A stretch of 64,000 nucleotides of DNA. It comes from Stomoxys calcitrans. Lineage: Eukaryota > Arthropoda > Insecta > Diptera > Muscidae. The position numbers were made by a program, and so were the translations under genes. Positions 10,689 through 21,120 of the stretch are shown here, one piece after another. The stretch is from the NCBI RefSeq assembly GCF_963082655.1, contig NC_081553.1, positions 206,818,935 to 206,882,934 of the forward strand, given 5' to 3'. The notes below the pieces were generated by a model, which saw only the letters and a list, made by a program, of their open reading frames with translations, did no database searches and had not been told where the DNA came from. Every line of letters begins with the position of its first letter. The first letter of the stretch is position 1.

Positions 10689-11172
10689 ATCAAGTACACC
10701 ATCCGCCCTCCGTTCATCCCTCTCAGAAAAACGAATTCCGAATGCCCTCACTTCAATCGGCACTGGTGCCAGGCAGTCGGAGATCCTCCTCAGTCTATCC
10801 TCCGCATCCATAACACCCAGAATCGAACTGTGGCCGCAACTATCTCCCTTCAGCATACCGAGCTCCCTCAGCCTAAGCACGACCCTGGCGGCGCAGTTCC
10901 AAATATAGGCCCCCAATAGGCTGCATATCCAGCATCGCCTTCAGGCCTGCCCGCGGTGTGGATGTAAGTGCCCCTGTGATCCCGACGCAGGCCAGTCTCT
11001 GGGCCTCCTCGAACCCCCTCGCACGCTTCCTCTTCCCTACGCCATTCCACCATTCCACTAGTGCCCCATAGGCCAGTACTGGTCTCACGATGGTGGTATA
11101 CATCCAATAAACCATCCTGGGAGTCACCCCCACTTCCCACCGAACATCCTCCTGCAGGAGTAAAAAGCGCAC
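10686..11172 (-). pseudogene. RT thumb/connection of LINE D
   Basis: Two overlapping frames give FLLLQEDVRWEVGVTPRMVY, YTTIVRPVLAYGALVEWW, the block EEAQRLACVGITGALTSTPR and LDMQPIGGLYLEL, then a frameshift into RLRELGMLKGDSCGHSS and RIRFSERDE-like sequence. The TPRAGLxxMLDMxPI motif is diagnostic of I-superfamily LINEs between RT and RNase H. The same motif is seen at 28320-28400 and 46200-46260. Confidence 0.8.
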
Positions 11173-11225
11173 AGTGTCTTACGGCTTCTTTCCTCGGTGT
11201 TCCTATTTCAGTTTCGAATCGAGGA

Positions 11226-11634
11226 CTATGCCTGATACTTCGCCTCCTTCGACAGCCTCAGGGTGACCCCTTCCAAGAACGGGAGTCTGAACTCCGGTAT
11301 CTTATATCTACGTGAAAAGAGCACCAGCTCCGTCTTCTCTGGGTTGGTGCTCAACCCATTTCTGGTAGTCCATCGCGACAACCTCCTCAGTAACCCTTCC
11401 AAGATCTCGCTGATGGTCGACTGAAACTTGCCTCGGACCAAGTTTCAGTCGACTTCTGTCCAAGGACGGGAGTCTGAACTCCGGTATCTTATATCTACGC
11501 GAAAAGAGCACCAGCTCCGTCTTCCCTGGGTTGATCCTCAACCCATTTCTGGTAGCCCATCGCGACAACCTCTTCAGTGACCCTTCCATGATCTCGCTGA
11601 TCGTCGACAGAAACTTGCCTTGGACCAGCAGCAC
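11226..11634 (-). repeat. 187-bp tandem duplication in the LINE D RT
   Basis: GGGAGTCTGAACTCCGGTAT occurs at 11281 and 11468 (period 187). Both copies translate on the minus strand to a QGKFxSTISEIxEG ... NPxKTELVLFSRRYKIPEFRLP segment. They differ at several residues, so the duplication is not brand new. It separates YADD from the thumb and shifts the frame. Confidence 0.85.
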
Positions 11635-12480
11635 GACGTCGTCCGCAGAAGCGATAATCCTCGTGCCGTCCCCACCGAGATTTAATTAATCACGAGGTTC
11701 CACAGAATCGGTGAGAACACCCCTCCAGGCATTCCCCTGGTCACCCGCCTTCTGACCACACAATCTCTCAGGTTCGCATTAAAAATCCTGCTATAAAGCA
11801 CAAATAATCCATTGGGATATTTAGTGGTGAATCCCCGTAGGGTCCAGTGCGGCGACTATCGCCCCAACCTCCACATTATTGAAAGCCCGCTCAATATCCA
11901 AGAAGGCCGCCAAAATGTAATCCTTATATCGGAGATACGTCTCGGCCTATTGTACCACCTCGTGAAGGGCCGTCTCCACCGAACTGCTTTTGAGGTATGC
12001 GTGTTGTGCCCACTGAAGTTCTCCGGCGTCATTCTCAGGTCAATCAGTCTTTTCAGCAAAAACGATGACAGACTAATTAGCCTATAATCCTTCGTCGTAC
12101 TGTGGTTTATTCTTCCCGGCTTGGGGATAAAGACCACCTTGACTTCCCTCCATGCCCTCGATATGTTGGACCATACCAGGCTCGCTCAGAAGATCTGCTC
12201 CAGCCAGGCCAGGCTGACTCCAAGGGACTCCTGCAGCAGTGCCGGATAATTCCGTCATGTCCCTGATGAGGTCATCTGTTAAGGCCACATGTGTAGCTAT
12301 TGCGATGTCCTGATCGCCAACAACTTTCTGGTCACCTGGAAAATGAGCCTCCATCAAGACTTCCACCGTCTCCTGCCCACTCTCAGTGTAAATCCCGTCC
12401 TCCCTCCTCAGGGAGCTAGATGTCATGAGATCCTTCAAGAGCAATTTGCGCAGCCTTGATGCCTCACTAGTGTTTTCCAA
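11635..12480 (-). pseudogene. RT N-terminal half and palm of LINE D
   Basis: The frame at 12480-12082 gives TSEASRLRKLLLKD, EVLMEAHFPGD and a SQPGLAGAD segment. The next frame gives FIPKPGR, then STTKDYRLISLSSFLLK and TPENFSG (RT motifs 1-2). The catalytic box reads IIASADDVVLLV: the usual Tyr/Phe of YADD is Ser, while both Asp remain. RNase H and thumb follow at lower coordinates. Confidence 0.8.
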
Positions 12481-12489
12481 TTCCCCACA

Positions 12490-13380
12490 AAATTTTGCCC
12501 AGGAACTCCTCTTCGCGTTTCTCTTCTCCTTCTTGAACTTGCCAAGCGCGTCACGATACTCGTCTTAGCCCTCTGCCGTTTTCTCTCTCCTGGCTTTGTT
12601 AAAAGGTCTTCTGCTCTCCCTCCTAAGCACCTTCAGTTTCGGTGACCGCCATGGTTTTGCGTGGCGGTACTCTTTCGGGACATGCCTTCGAAAAGGCTTC
12701 GTTCAGGCATCCCGGGACAAGATCGACTACGGTCTCCAGTTCCCTTGCATCCTCCAGAGGCCCCCTTGGGGGCCCCAATTTCAGCATCTGTTCCCTGAAC
12801 TCCTCCCAGTCTGTTTTCGGGTCGAGCACGAGAGGGGGAGGAGGGTGTCATACAGAACCTCGGCTTTCTGTATGACACCCTCCTCCCCCTCTCGTACTCG
12901 ACCCAAAAACATCCTATAGTGATCCGAAAAGAAGCACACGTTGGAAACGTTCCAGTCCAACACCTTCACTAAGTCATTATTCGTCACAAGCGTTATATCT
13001 TTATCACCTTTTCCCAGATCCGGTTGTAGAAAGTAGGGGCGCTTCCCCTATTGCAAACATCTTGGCCCGTGGATAAAATGTAATCAAAAAGTGGCTCACC
13101 TCTTTCATTGGATTCCGTGCTTCCCAAAGAGTCTGTGGTGTTCATTGGCGTCATCCCCTAGCACAAGGTCATGCCCCTTCTCCTCGCAGCAACCGACCAG
13201 GGCCCGGACTGTGTCTGTAGGGGGGTTGTCCACATCGTAGGGTAGTTACATTGAGGCCAGGACCACTAATGGTTTGCGGGGTCTCTCCAAGGCCACTACC
13301 GTTAGGTCTTCATCTTTGAAACGAGAAATCAGAGTTAGGTTCAAATCCCTACTGGCCACGATACAGCTTCTAATTTACCT
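12490..13380 (-). pseudogene. APE-type endonuclease and linker of LINE D
   Basis: Minus-strand frames give ASRDLNLTLISRFKDEDLTV, VLASM and LPYDVDNPPTDTVRALV, LVLGDDANEHHRLFGKHG and finally WNVSNVCFFSDHYRMF. The GDxNxHH and SDH motifs are the hallmark catalytic residues of the AP-like endonuclease that nicks target DNA. Several shifts interrupt the region between the motifs. The first beta-strand and the catalytic Glu segment are missing. Confidence 0.75.
12819..12904. repeat. 37-bp inverted duplication (hairpin) in LINE D
   Basis: GGGTCGAGCACGAGAGGGGG... at 12819-12855 is the reverse complement of 12868-12904 with one mismatch. The loop is 12 nt. It lies just after the endonuclease. The same amino-acid stretch is therefore read twice in opposite directions, so the inverted copy arose in DNA and is not part of the family's coding sequence. 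Confidence 0.9.
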
Positions 13381-13383
13381 TCT

Positions 13384-13563
13384 ATGCTAGTGGAAAGCAA
13401 AAGTAGGAATAAAAACCTCAATGACACTCCAATTAAATCGATTTCTTTGCATGGAACTTCAAATGTAGATGGCGCTGTGTATGATGGCCAGTCGCATAAT
13501 CATACAAGCCAATATAACAGCAATGGAAATCCAACTGGCAAAGTGAACCCCTTACAGAATTGA
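13384..13563 (+). CDS. Short open frame, unknown, possibly a relic
   Basis: A 59-codon frame starts ATGCTAGTGGAAAGC and ends with TGA at 13561-13563. The peptide is Asn/Ser/His-rich and hydrophilic (MLVESKSRNKNLNDTP, then SISLHGTSNVDGAVYDGQ and NHTSQYNSNGNPTGK). It lies between the 5' end of LINE D and the HINE at 13594. The composition resembles insect low-complexity or gag-like protein, not random AT-rich DNA. No motif decides its identity. It may be chance. Confidence 0.25.
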   Translation: MLVESKSRNKNLNDTPIKSISLHGTSNVDGAVYDGQSHNHTSQYNSNGNPTGKVNPLQN

Positions 13564-13593
13564 TAAAAGTCTTACTAAGTGTCAACTCGAATT

Positions 13594-14550
13594 CTAGCGC
13601 CCTCTAGAGGCTCAAGAAGTCAAAATCCCAGATCGGTTTATATGGTAGCTATATCAGGTTATGTTCCGATTTGCGCCATACTTGCACGGTTATTGGAAGA
13701 CATAACAAAACACCTCATGCAAAATTTCAGCCAAATCGGGTGAGAATTGCGCCCTCTACAGGCTCAAGAAGTCAAGCCCCAAGATCGGTTTATATGGCAG
13801 CTATATTAAAACATGGACTGATTTGAACCATACTTAGCGCGGTTATTGGAAGTGATACCAAAACACCACGTGCAAAATTTCATTCAAATCGGATGAGAAT
13901 TGCGTCCTCTACAGGCTCAAGAAGTCAAGCCCTAAGATTGGTTTATATGGCAGCTATATCAAAACATGGACTGATTTGAACCATACTTAGCGCAGTTATT
14001 GGAAGTGATACCAAAACACCACGTGCAAAATTTCAGTCCAATCGGAAGAGAATTGAGCCCTCTAGAGGCGCAAGAAGTCAAGACCCAAGATCGGATTATA
14101 TGACAGCTATACCAGATTATAAACCGATTTGAATCATACTTAACACAGTTGTTGGAAGTGATACCAAAACACCTCGTGCTAAATTTCAGTCAAATCGAAT
14201 GAGAATAGCGCCCTCTACAGGTTCAAGAAGTCAAGACCCAAGATCGGTTTATATGGCAGCTATATCAAAACATGGACCAATTTGGCCCATTTACAATCCC
14301 AACCGACCTACACTAATAAGAAGTATTTGTGCATAATTTCAAACGGCTAGCTTTACTCCTTCGAAAGTTAGCGTGTTTTCGAAAGACAGACGGATGGACG
14401 GACGGACGGACGGACATGGCTAGATCGACTTAAAATGGCATGAGGATCAAGAATATATACACTTTTTGGGGTCTCAGACGCATATTTGGAGGTGTTACAA
14501 ACAGAATGACGAAATTAGTATACCCCCATCCTATGGTGGAGGGTATAACA
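13594..14550 (-). mobile_element. HINE type 1, 5' two-thirds
   Basis: Successive monomers carry CAAGAAGTCAAG..AGATCGGTTTATATGG near 13617, 13767, 13920, 14072 and 14225. They are followed by the CGAAAGACAGACGGATGGAC microsatellite at 14371-14415, and the 5' end reads CCCCATCCTATGGTGGAGGGTATAAC to 14550. The 3' hairpin is missing at the left edge. Confidence 0.8.
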
Positions 14551-15280
14551 AATCTGAGAATTTAGCTCCAGACCTTAAATCAGGGAATCAGTTTCTATTG
14601 CAGTTATCGCAATCCTATCTGACCAATATTGGATCCCACAACTCATTGGGTAAAACTAATTTGAACTATGCAATCCATAATAGGCGATTTGGCCCATTTT
14701 AACATTGATCTTGTATTCTAATTTGGCATTCATAACGTCCAGCTTTTGCCATTCATACAGTCCTCGTTGCTGTATGGGTTACTGCTAATGCCTGAGTCTT
14801 CTAATGCTTCTACTTCTGTAACTACCAAACACTCACTGATGATGATGATGATGACTCTGAAGCCTCAATCCGTTTAGTATGATGCAAGAAATCTTTGTGT
14901 GGCGGCATAAGTGCTACTAACGAAGGCCAAGAAGAAGAACTACCAAAATGGCCATGACAAGAAGTTCAAAGATATTGTCCGTATTTCCGTTACGAAACTA
15001 AATGAGTGTTTTCGGTACTTTGGGTAGCATTTTCCATCTGTCTTTCCTGCCGGCCACCTTACCACTCCTGGCGAACGAACGTTTAGTTCAAACGATCATC
15101 CATTTGTTCATATGGTTAGTCGGTTTTGTCGTACAACGAGTTTCCTCTTTAGCTAAGAAATACACCAAGTACATCTTGGAAAACTTTGTTGCCAATTTCA
15201 TGACTCATTTAACTGATTACAGATGTGCTGATATTGATATACCCCCCCACACACACACACACACACACACTCGTGCTAAC
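14551..15280. other. Spacer left of the exon candidate
   Basis: No repeat family or gene recognised. There is a GATGATGATGATGA stretch at 14837-14854. The 103-codon plus-strand open frame at 15002-15313 is hydrophobic but ends in a His-Thr run made by the (CA)n microsatellite at 15249-15270, so it is not accepted as a gene. Confidence 0.45.
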
Positions 15281-15286
15281 ACGCAC

Positions 15287-15447
15287 ATGGGAGACCAGAT
15301 AGGATGGCCCTGAAAGTTCTGTTGGTGCTGGTGCGAGTTGCTAGCAGTGCTGTTGTAGTAACTTGGACTATTGCTGCTGATTATTTGAATGGCTCGCTTG
15401 AGTTCAGCTTGGTCCATTTTAGTTGTCCGTTCTGTGGAAGTGTTCAT
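15287..15447 (-). CDS. Candidate first coding exon of a host gene
   Basis: The minus strand reads MNTSTERTTK then MDQAELKRAIQIISSNSPSY, followed by a Ser/Asn/Gln/His-rich stretch ending GHPIWSPM. The second ATG (15415-15417) sits in TAAAATGGAC, a good fly start context. A possible splice donor, CAT|GTGCGT, falls at 15287/15286, and the (CA)n microsatellite follows inside the putative intron. Amphipathic start plus low-complexity polar sequence resembles the N-terminus of a fly nuclear protein, but I do not recognise the gene. No downstream exon is visible in the window to the left, where HINEs dominate. It could be a chance open frame. Confidence 0.35.
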
Positions 15448-16262
15448 ATTTTGTCAACAACCAAAACAGTGAGACAATTACAATAGTTTCTTCTTGGTCT
15501 TCTTCTTGGTCTTCCTTGGGTTGGCTTTTATTCTTCATCACGTTGTTTTGTTGGCCTTTTTTTTTTCTTGTGTTGTGTTTTTTTGCTTTGTGGCAAAAAT
15601 TGGTACTTAGTTTGAATAGGAATATACTAAACTTATGTCGTCTATCTGCAGATATGTTTTTTTTTTCTATTTTCTATGTGCATGTGTTTGAATGCCCCTA
15701 AATATGAGTGTGTGTGTGTGTGTGTGTGTGTCCAAGTGTGTTCCTGTAATTGACATTTTTGCCCGAGTTTGGGATATCAAAATGCTGTCATAAAAACAAA
15801 ACAGGAAACGGAAAGGCATTTCGTACATTTGTTCGACCCACAACCGGTTCTCCTTGATTTTCAATGTGCTTAACCATTATTTGCTGCCGCTGCCGCTGTC
15901 GGATGGAGGTGATGGTCTAAACCAGTTATTATATTAAACTACCTTCCTGCCATTGGAGATGGCAATACACCAACATGCACATATTCACAGAAACACTACT
16001 GCCAGTATTACTACAACTACTACTACTACAAGCATTGCGATTAGCAATAGCAAATGATTTCTGATAAATACCTAAAGTGGCCAATTAGAAATTGAAGGAC
16101 AAAACAGTGATTTGAGGCCAATGAGAAAAGCTCGTAAGAAAATCGATGGATGGCTGAAGGAGAGACAAATAAAAAGGTGCTGAGTTCTATGGTACTTGCG
16201 TACCCAGCACCATGGATTCCGCTAAAAATTTACCCTTACGAAGTCAGTTTGTATTTGGATTA
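15448..16262. other. Spacer or possible upstream region of the exon candidate
   Basis: T-rich tract at 15560-15600, a (TG)n microsatellite at 15708-15731, and CTACTACTACTAC at 16017-16028. No TE family is recognised, unlike most of the window. If 15287-15447 is an exon, its 5' UTR and promoter would lie here. I see no clear TATA/initiator pair. Confidence 0.4.
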
Positions 16263-17908
16263 TTATACTCTCCACCATAAGATGGGGGGTATACTAATTT
16301 CGTCATTCTGTTTGTAACTACTCGAAATATTCGTCTGAGTCCCCATAAAGTATATATATTCTTGATCGTCGTGACATTTTATGTCGATCTAGCCATGTCT
16401 GTCCGTCTGTCCGTCCGTCCGTCCGTCCGTCTGTCTGTCGAAAGCACGCTAACTTCCGAAGGAGTAAAGCTAGCCGCTTGAAATTTTGCACAAATACTTC
16501 TTATTAGTGTAGGTCGGTTGGTATTGTAAATGGGCCATATCGGTCCATGTTTTGATATAACTGCCATATAAACCGATCTTGGGTCTTGACTTCTTGAGCC
16601 TCTAGAGTGCGCAATTCTTATCCGATTGGAATGAAATTTTGCACGACGTGCTTTGTTATGACATCCAACAACTGTGCCAAGTATGGTTCAAATCGGTCCA
16701 TAACCTGATATAGCTGCCTTATAAACCGATCTTGGGTCTTGACTTCTTGAGCCTCTAGCGTGCGCAATTCTTATCCGATCAGAATGAAATTTTGCACAAC
16801 GTGTTATGTTATTATATCCAACAACTGTGCCAAGTATGGTTCAATTCGGTCCATAACATGATATAGCTGTCATATAAACAGATCTGGGGATTTGACTTCT
16901 TGAGCTTCTAGAGGGCGCAATTCCTATCCGATTTGGCTGAAATTTTGCATGACATATTTTATTTTTACTTTCAACCACTATGTCAAATAAAATACAAGTC
17001 GGTTCATAACCTGATATAGCTGCCATATAAACCGATCATGGGTCTTGACTTCTTGATCCTCTAGAGGGCGCAATTCTTATCCGAATGGAATGAATTTTTG
17101 CACGAAGTATTTCGTTATGATATCCAACAACTGTGCCAAGTATGGTTTAAATCGGTCTATAACCTTATATAGCTGCCATATAAACCGATCTTGGGTCTTG
17201 ACTTCTTGAGCCTCTAGAGGGCGCAATTCTTATCCGATTAGAATGGAATTTCGCACGACTTGTTTTGTTATTATATCCAACAACTGTGCCAAGTATGGTT
17301 CAAATCGATCCATAACCTGATATAGCTGTCATATAAACCGATCTTGGGTCTTGACTTCTTGAGCCTCTAGAGGGCACAATTCCTATCCGATTTGGCTAAA
17401 ATTTTGCATGACGTATTTTATTTTTACTTTCAACAACTGTGTCAAATAAGGTTCAAATCGGTTCATAACCTGATATAGCTGCCATATAAACCGATCTGGG
17501 ATCTTGACTTCTTGACCCCTAGAGGTCGCAATTATTATCCGATATGCCTAAAATTTTGTACGACGGATCCTCTCATGACCATCAACAAACGCGTTTATTA
17601 TGGTCTGAATCGGTCTATAGCCCGATACAGATCCCATATAAATCATTCTCTCTATTTTACTTCTTGAGCCCCAATGGGCGCAATTCTTATACGAATTGGC
17701 TGAAATTTTACACAGCTCTCCAACATATAATTTAATTGTGGTCCGAACCGGACCATATCTTGATATCGTTTTAATAGCAGACCAACTCTTTTCTTATATC
17801 CTTTTTTGCCTAAGAAGAGATGCCGGGAAAAGAACTCTACAAATGCGATCCATGGTGGAGGGTATATAAGATTCGGCCCGGCCGAACTTAGCACGCTTTT
17901 ACTTGTTT
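16263..17908 (+). mobile_element. HINE type 1, complete
   Basis: The 5' end reads TATACTCTCCACCATAAGATG and the 3' end CCATGGTGGAGGGTATATAAG, followed by TTCGGCCCGGCCGAA at 17872-17886 and CTTTTACTTGTT. The microsatellite GTCCGTCTGTCCGTCC lies at 16399-16440. About eight monomers follow, with CTTGGGTCTTGACTTCTTGAG at regular intervals. Length about 1.65 kb. No coding sequence; mobilisation would depend on a helicase-carrying Helentron elsewhere (inferred from the DINE-1 family). Confidence 0.85.
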
Positions 17909-18644
17909 TGTATTTATGTTTGTTTCTCTTTCGTGACGAGCTCAATGATCGGAGATGCAAATGGAAAAGAAAAGCCAAAGATAGCAACACACACCAACCA
18001 CTATGGGACGCGTTTCGTCTATGGCTAGAAGACTTTTCAACCATATTAGGTGTGATGTTGCATTTGAATCGTATTAATAGCGAAAACACATTAACCACGC
18101 TCGACAACCTTATCTATTAGCTGTACTTTTCCCAATGCATGTAATTTTATGTAATGACAGAGATTCTTTCTGTGACAAATTACACTTCTCCCGTACTACA
18201 CATGATTTTGTGTATCTGTTGGAAGTTGTATTGATGGCCTCGAACGCTAAGACAACGGCAATGGCTTTCGCTGTTGCTCGGGTATTTTCAAGCTTTTTGC
18301 CTGTGAGCGAAAACACATCTATGGAACTATTACCATATTAACCACGCTCGACAACGTTGTCTATTAGCTGTACTTTTCCCAATGCATGTATTTTTGTATA
18401 ATGACAGACTTTCTTTCTGTGACAAAATACACTTCTTCCTCACTACACTTGATTTTGTGCATCTGTTGGAAGTTGTATTGATGGCCTCGAACGCTAAGAC
18501 AACGGCAATGGCTTTCGCTGTTGCTCGGGTATTTTCAAGCTTTTTGCCTGTTAGGGCGAAAACATTTCACAATTTTTGTCTGTTTCTCTTTCGAGACGAG
18601 CTCAATGATTGGAGATTTTCTTTGCATATGAAAAAGGTTAGGTA
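17909..18644 (+). repeat. Spacer containing a 247-bp tandem duplication
   Basis: The block AACACATTAACCACGCTCGACAAC.. starts near 18087 and recurs 247 bp later (CTATTAGCTGTACTTTTCCC at 18114 and 18361), running to about 18560. A third partial copy of the flanking piece (GTTTCTCTTTCG.GACGAGCTCAATGAT) occurs at 17930 and 18588. The open frames at 18135-18341 and 18382-18645 exist because of this duplication. Their shared peptide (LLEVVLMASNAKTTAMAFAVA) has no known motif. A retained pseudogene fragment is possible. Confidence 0.6.
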
Positions 18645-19785
18645 ATGATTGAAGCTTCTAGGGATTCAAAAATTCAAATCCGGGAATCGGTTTATATAGG
18701 GTTCTATATTATTGCCCAAAAAGTAATTGCGGATTTTTCATAAAGTCGGCGTTGACAAATTTTTTCACAGCTTGTGACTCTGTAATTGCATTCTTTCTTC
18801 TGTCAGTTATCAGCTGTTACTTTTAGCTTGCTTTAGAAAAAAAGTGTAAAAAAAGTATATTTGATTAAAGTTCATTCTAAGTTTTATTAAAAATGCATTG
18901 ACTTTCTTTTAAAAAATCCGCAATTACTTTTTGGGCAACCCAATAGTTTATACACCGACCGATCCGGATCATACTTGGCACAGATATTGGAAGTCAGAAC
19001 AGAAGTCACTGTGCCAAGTCTCAGCCAGGGTTCAGGGGTTCAAGAAGTCAAATCCGGGAATCGGTTTATAAGGGGGCCATATCAGTTTAAAGACCGACTA
19101 AAATCATACTTAGCATGGATATGGGAAGTCAAAACACAATTTTTTGGAAAAATTTAAAGAAAATTTAGGTTTCTCTGGGCTTAAGAAGTCAGATCCGTGG
19201 ATTGATTTATGTGGGGGCTCTATCCAGTTTATAAACCGATTCAAATCATACCTCGCATGGATGTTGAAAGTCATAACGTAATTCGGTGTGCCAAATTTCT
19301 GCCAAATCAGGGGGAATATTGAGGTTTCTGGGGGCTCAAGAAGCCATTTCCCGAAATTGGGTTATATGGGGTTCATATCATACTTGGAACAAAGTAAAAG
19401 TCACAGCAGAAATCTTTTTGTCAAGTCTCAACCAAATAAGGTGAAAATTGAGGCTTCTAGGGGTTCAAGAAGTTAAATCCGGGAATCGGTTTATATGGGG
19501 CGCTATATCAGTTTATTGACCGACTCAAATCATACTAGCCAAAAATATTTAGAATCACAGCAGAAATCTTTGTGCCAAATTGGTTGAAAATTAAGGCTTC
19601 TGTAGTATCAAGAAGCCAACTCCTAAAAAATATGAGGGCTATATCAGTTTATTGGCCGACTCAAATCATACTTGGCACCAATGTTAAAAGCCATAGCAGA
19701 ACTTTTTATGCTAAATTTAAGGTCAATCGGTAGAAAATTGAGTCTTCTATGGCTCAAGAATCCAATTTCGAGGATCGTTATAAAG
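18645..19785 (-). mobile_element. Divergent HINE monomer array interrupted by a MITE
   Basis: Monomers carry the diverged form TCAAGAAGTCAAATCCGGGAATCGGTTTATA (near 18671, 19040, 19466), with spacings of about 130-155 bp. The terminal hairpin and microsatellite are not seen, so only the core survives. A mariner MITE at 18708-18943 splits one monomer. The right edge meets the transposon at 19786. Confidence 0.65.
18708..18943 (-). mobile_element. Mariner MITE, copy 1
   Basis: Left end TTGCCCAAAAAGTAATTGCGG (lacking the first TTGGG), right end CCGCAATTACTTTTTGGGCAACCCAA followed by TA. The host sequence is a HINE monomer (CTATAT | CAGTTTA type). Orientation with GCGGATTTTTCATAAAGTCGG on the left is called minus here. 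Confidence 0.85.
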
Positions 19786-20866
19786 GGTGATTTTTTAGAG
19801 CTACAGGAAAGTTTTTCATATAAACACATTCAGAAAAAGGCTTCATGCTTTATTTGAATCGATATTATGGTCCATATAATTTAATATTTGATGATTATTT
19901 CATGAAAATGGTGACCGTGACTGCACCTCAAATGGTCCAACCGCTTGGTCCAATTTTGGCAAACTCTTTCCAACATTTCGGCCGGTATGTCACGAATAAA
20001 TGCCTCAATGTTGTCTTCAAATGCGTGAATTGATTCGGACTTGTCTGTATAAACATGAGCTTTAACATAGCTCCACAAGAAATAGTCTAAAGACGTTAAA
20101 TCGCGGGCAATTGACCGGTCCCGAACGTGAAGTAAAATGTTAACCGAACTTGCCTCTCAATAAGTCCATTGTAACCCATGCTGTGTGGCATGTGGCACCG
20201 TCTTGTTGAAACCACATGTCACTCCAGTCAAGCTCTTGCACTTTGGGCAAAAAAAAGTTGTATATCATCTCACGGTAGCTCTAACCATTCACAGTTACAT
20301 TACGATTCACATCATCTGTGAAGAAGTACGGTTCAATGATGCCACCAGCCCATAAACCGCCTCAAACTGTGACTTTTTCTGGATGCATTGGTAGCTATTG
20401 CAATACTTCTGACTGATCTTCACTCCAACATCGACAATGCTGTTTATCGGAGATGGATTTATATGAGTTTATTGATCGTTTCCCCGGCCGACACGGGTTA
20501 ACCACACAGGCTGGAAATTTGAGCTCTGACTTGTTGAAACCACATGTCACTCAAGTCAAACTCTTGCACTTTGGGCAAAAAAAAAGTTGCATATCATCTC
20601 ACGGTAGCGGTCATCATTCACAGTTACATTACGATTCACATCATCTGTGAAGAAGTACGGTTCAATGATGCCACCAGCCCATAAACCGCCTCAAACTGTG
20701 ACTTTTTCTAGATGCATTGGTAGTTATTGCAATACTTCTGGCTGATCTTCACTCCAACATCGACAATGCTGCTGTTTGGGGATCGATTTATATGAGTTTA
20801 TTGATCGTTTCCCCGGCCGACACGGGTTAACCACACAGGCTGGAAATTTGAGCTCTGACTTGAGTG
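19786..20866 (-). mobile_element. Tc1/mariner-type transposon relic
   Basis: Minus-strand reading shows FFTDDVNRNVTVN, then NFFLPKVQELDWSDMWFQQD and GATCHTA (second catalytic Asp region), DLTSLDYFLWSYVKAHVYTD (third acidic residue region) and a C-terminus DNIEAFIRDIPAEMLERV. The reading frame ends near 19851, followed by an AGGGTGATTTTTTAGAGCTAC-type end at 19788-19808 that is probably one terminal inverted repeat. The N-terminal DNA-binding half is missing and the rest is broken by shifts and a 328-bp duplication. Confidence 0.75.
20202..20866 (-). repeat. Tandem duplication of about 328 bp within the transposon
   Basis: CTTGTTGAAACCACATGTCACTC starts at about 20202 and 20531. Both copies run through the TTCACAGTTACATTACGATT block and end with GGCCGACACGGGTTAACCACACAGG.. 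GAGCTCTGACTTG. Each unit contains transposase sequence plus a short HINE-like TTTATATGAGTTTATTGATCG piece, so the HINE piece was there before duplication. Confidence 0.85.
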
Positions 20867-21120
20867 GTGTTCATCGTTGTCAAGGGAAGCTTAGTTGAAA
20901 GCTACCGTCCACAGGTTGCGAATGGTGGAAAGCTCTGTTTTTATGCGGAATAGCTGCAAATGCGGTCGCGGGCAGTTAGCGATTTTCGAGAGGAGAGTCT
21001 CAGTGAGGAGTCAGATGACACTGGCTCTTTATTAAATACTGAGTGCCAATGATACTCGGGATGACAAGGCGAGTTATGGGCGCCTTCAAATAACCAATGG
21101 CCAACATCAGCGTCTGTAAA
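20867..21120. repeat. Unclassified sequence, probable dispersed repeat
   Basis: GC-richer than its surroundings, with GGTTGCGAATGGTGGAAAGC and GCAAATGCGGTCGCGGGCAG motifs and CTCTTTATTAAATACTGAGTG. It looks like part of a transposable element (perhaps an LTR or 3' UTR), judged only by base composition and position. No frame longer than 60 codons. Confidence 0.3.

Larger units (their letters stand above)
9833..13380 (-). mobile_element. LINE D: group 2 LINE with EN, RT and RNase H
   Basis: This is the most complete LINE in the window, about 3.5 kb. From the right end on the minus strand, in order: APE-type endonuclease (13380-12900), linker (12900-12490), early RT (12480-12082), RT palm (12137-11640), a duplicated post-palm segment (11634-11226), thumb (11172-10690), RNase H (10690-10000) and a C-terminal Cys/His segment (10050-9850). 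The endonuclease lacks its N-terminus, so the copy is 5'-truncated. GC content is clearly higher than in the flanking HINE DNA. It sits at the microsatellite end of the HINE at 8141-9832. Stops and shifts make it inactive. Confidence 0.85.

Noticed and set aside
15002..15313. 103-codon hydrophobic frame (+)
   Set aside because: Ends in a His-Thr tract from the (CA)n repeat and overlaps the better exon candidate on the other strand.
17652..18107. 151-codon minus-strand frame
   Set aside because: Spans the HINE 3' end and microhomologous spacer; composition follows the repeat, with no domain.
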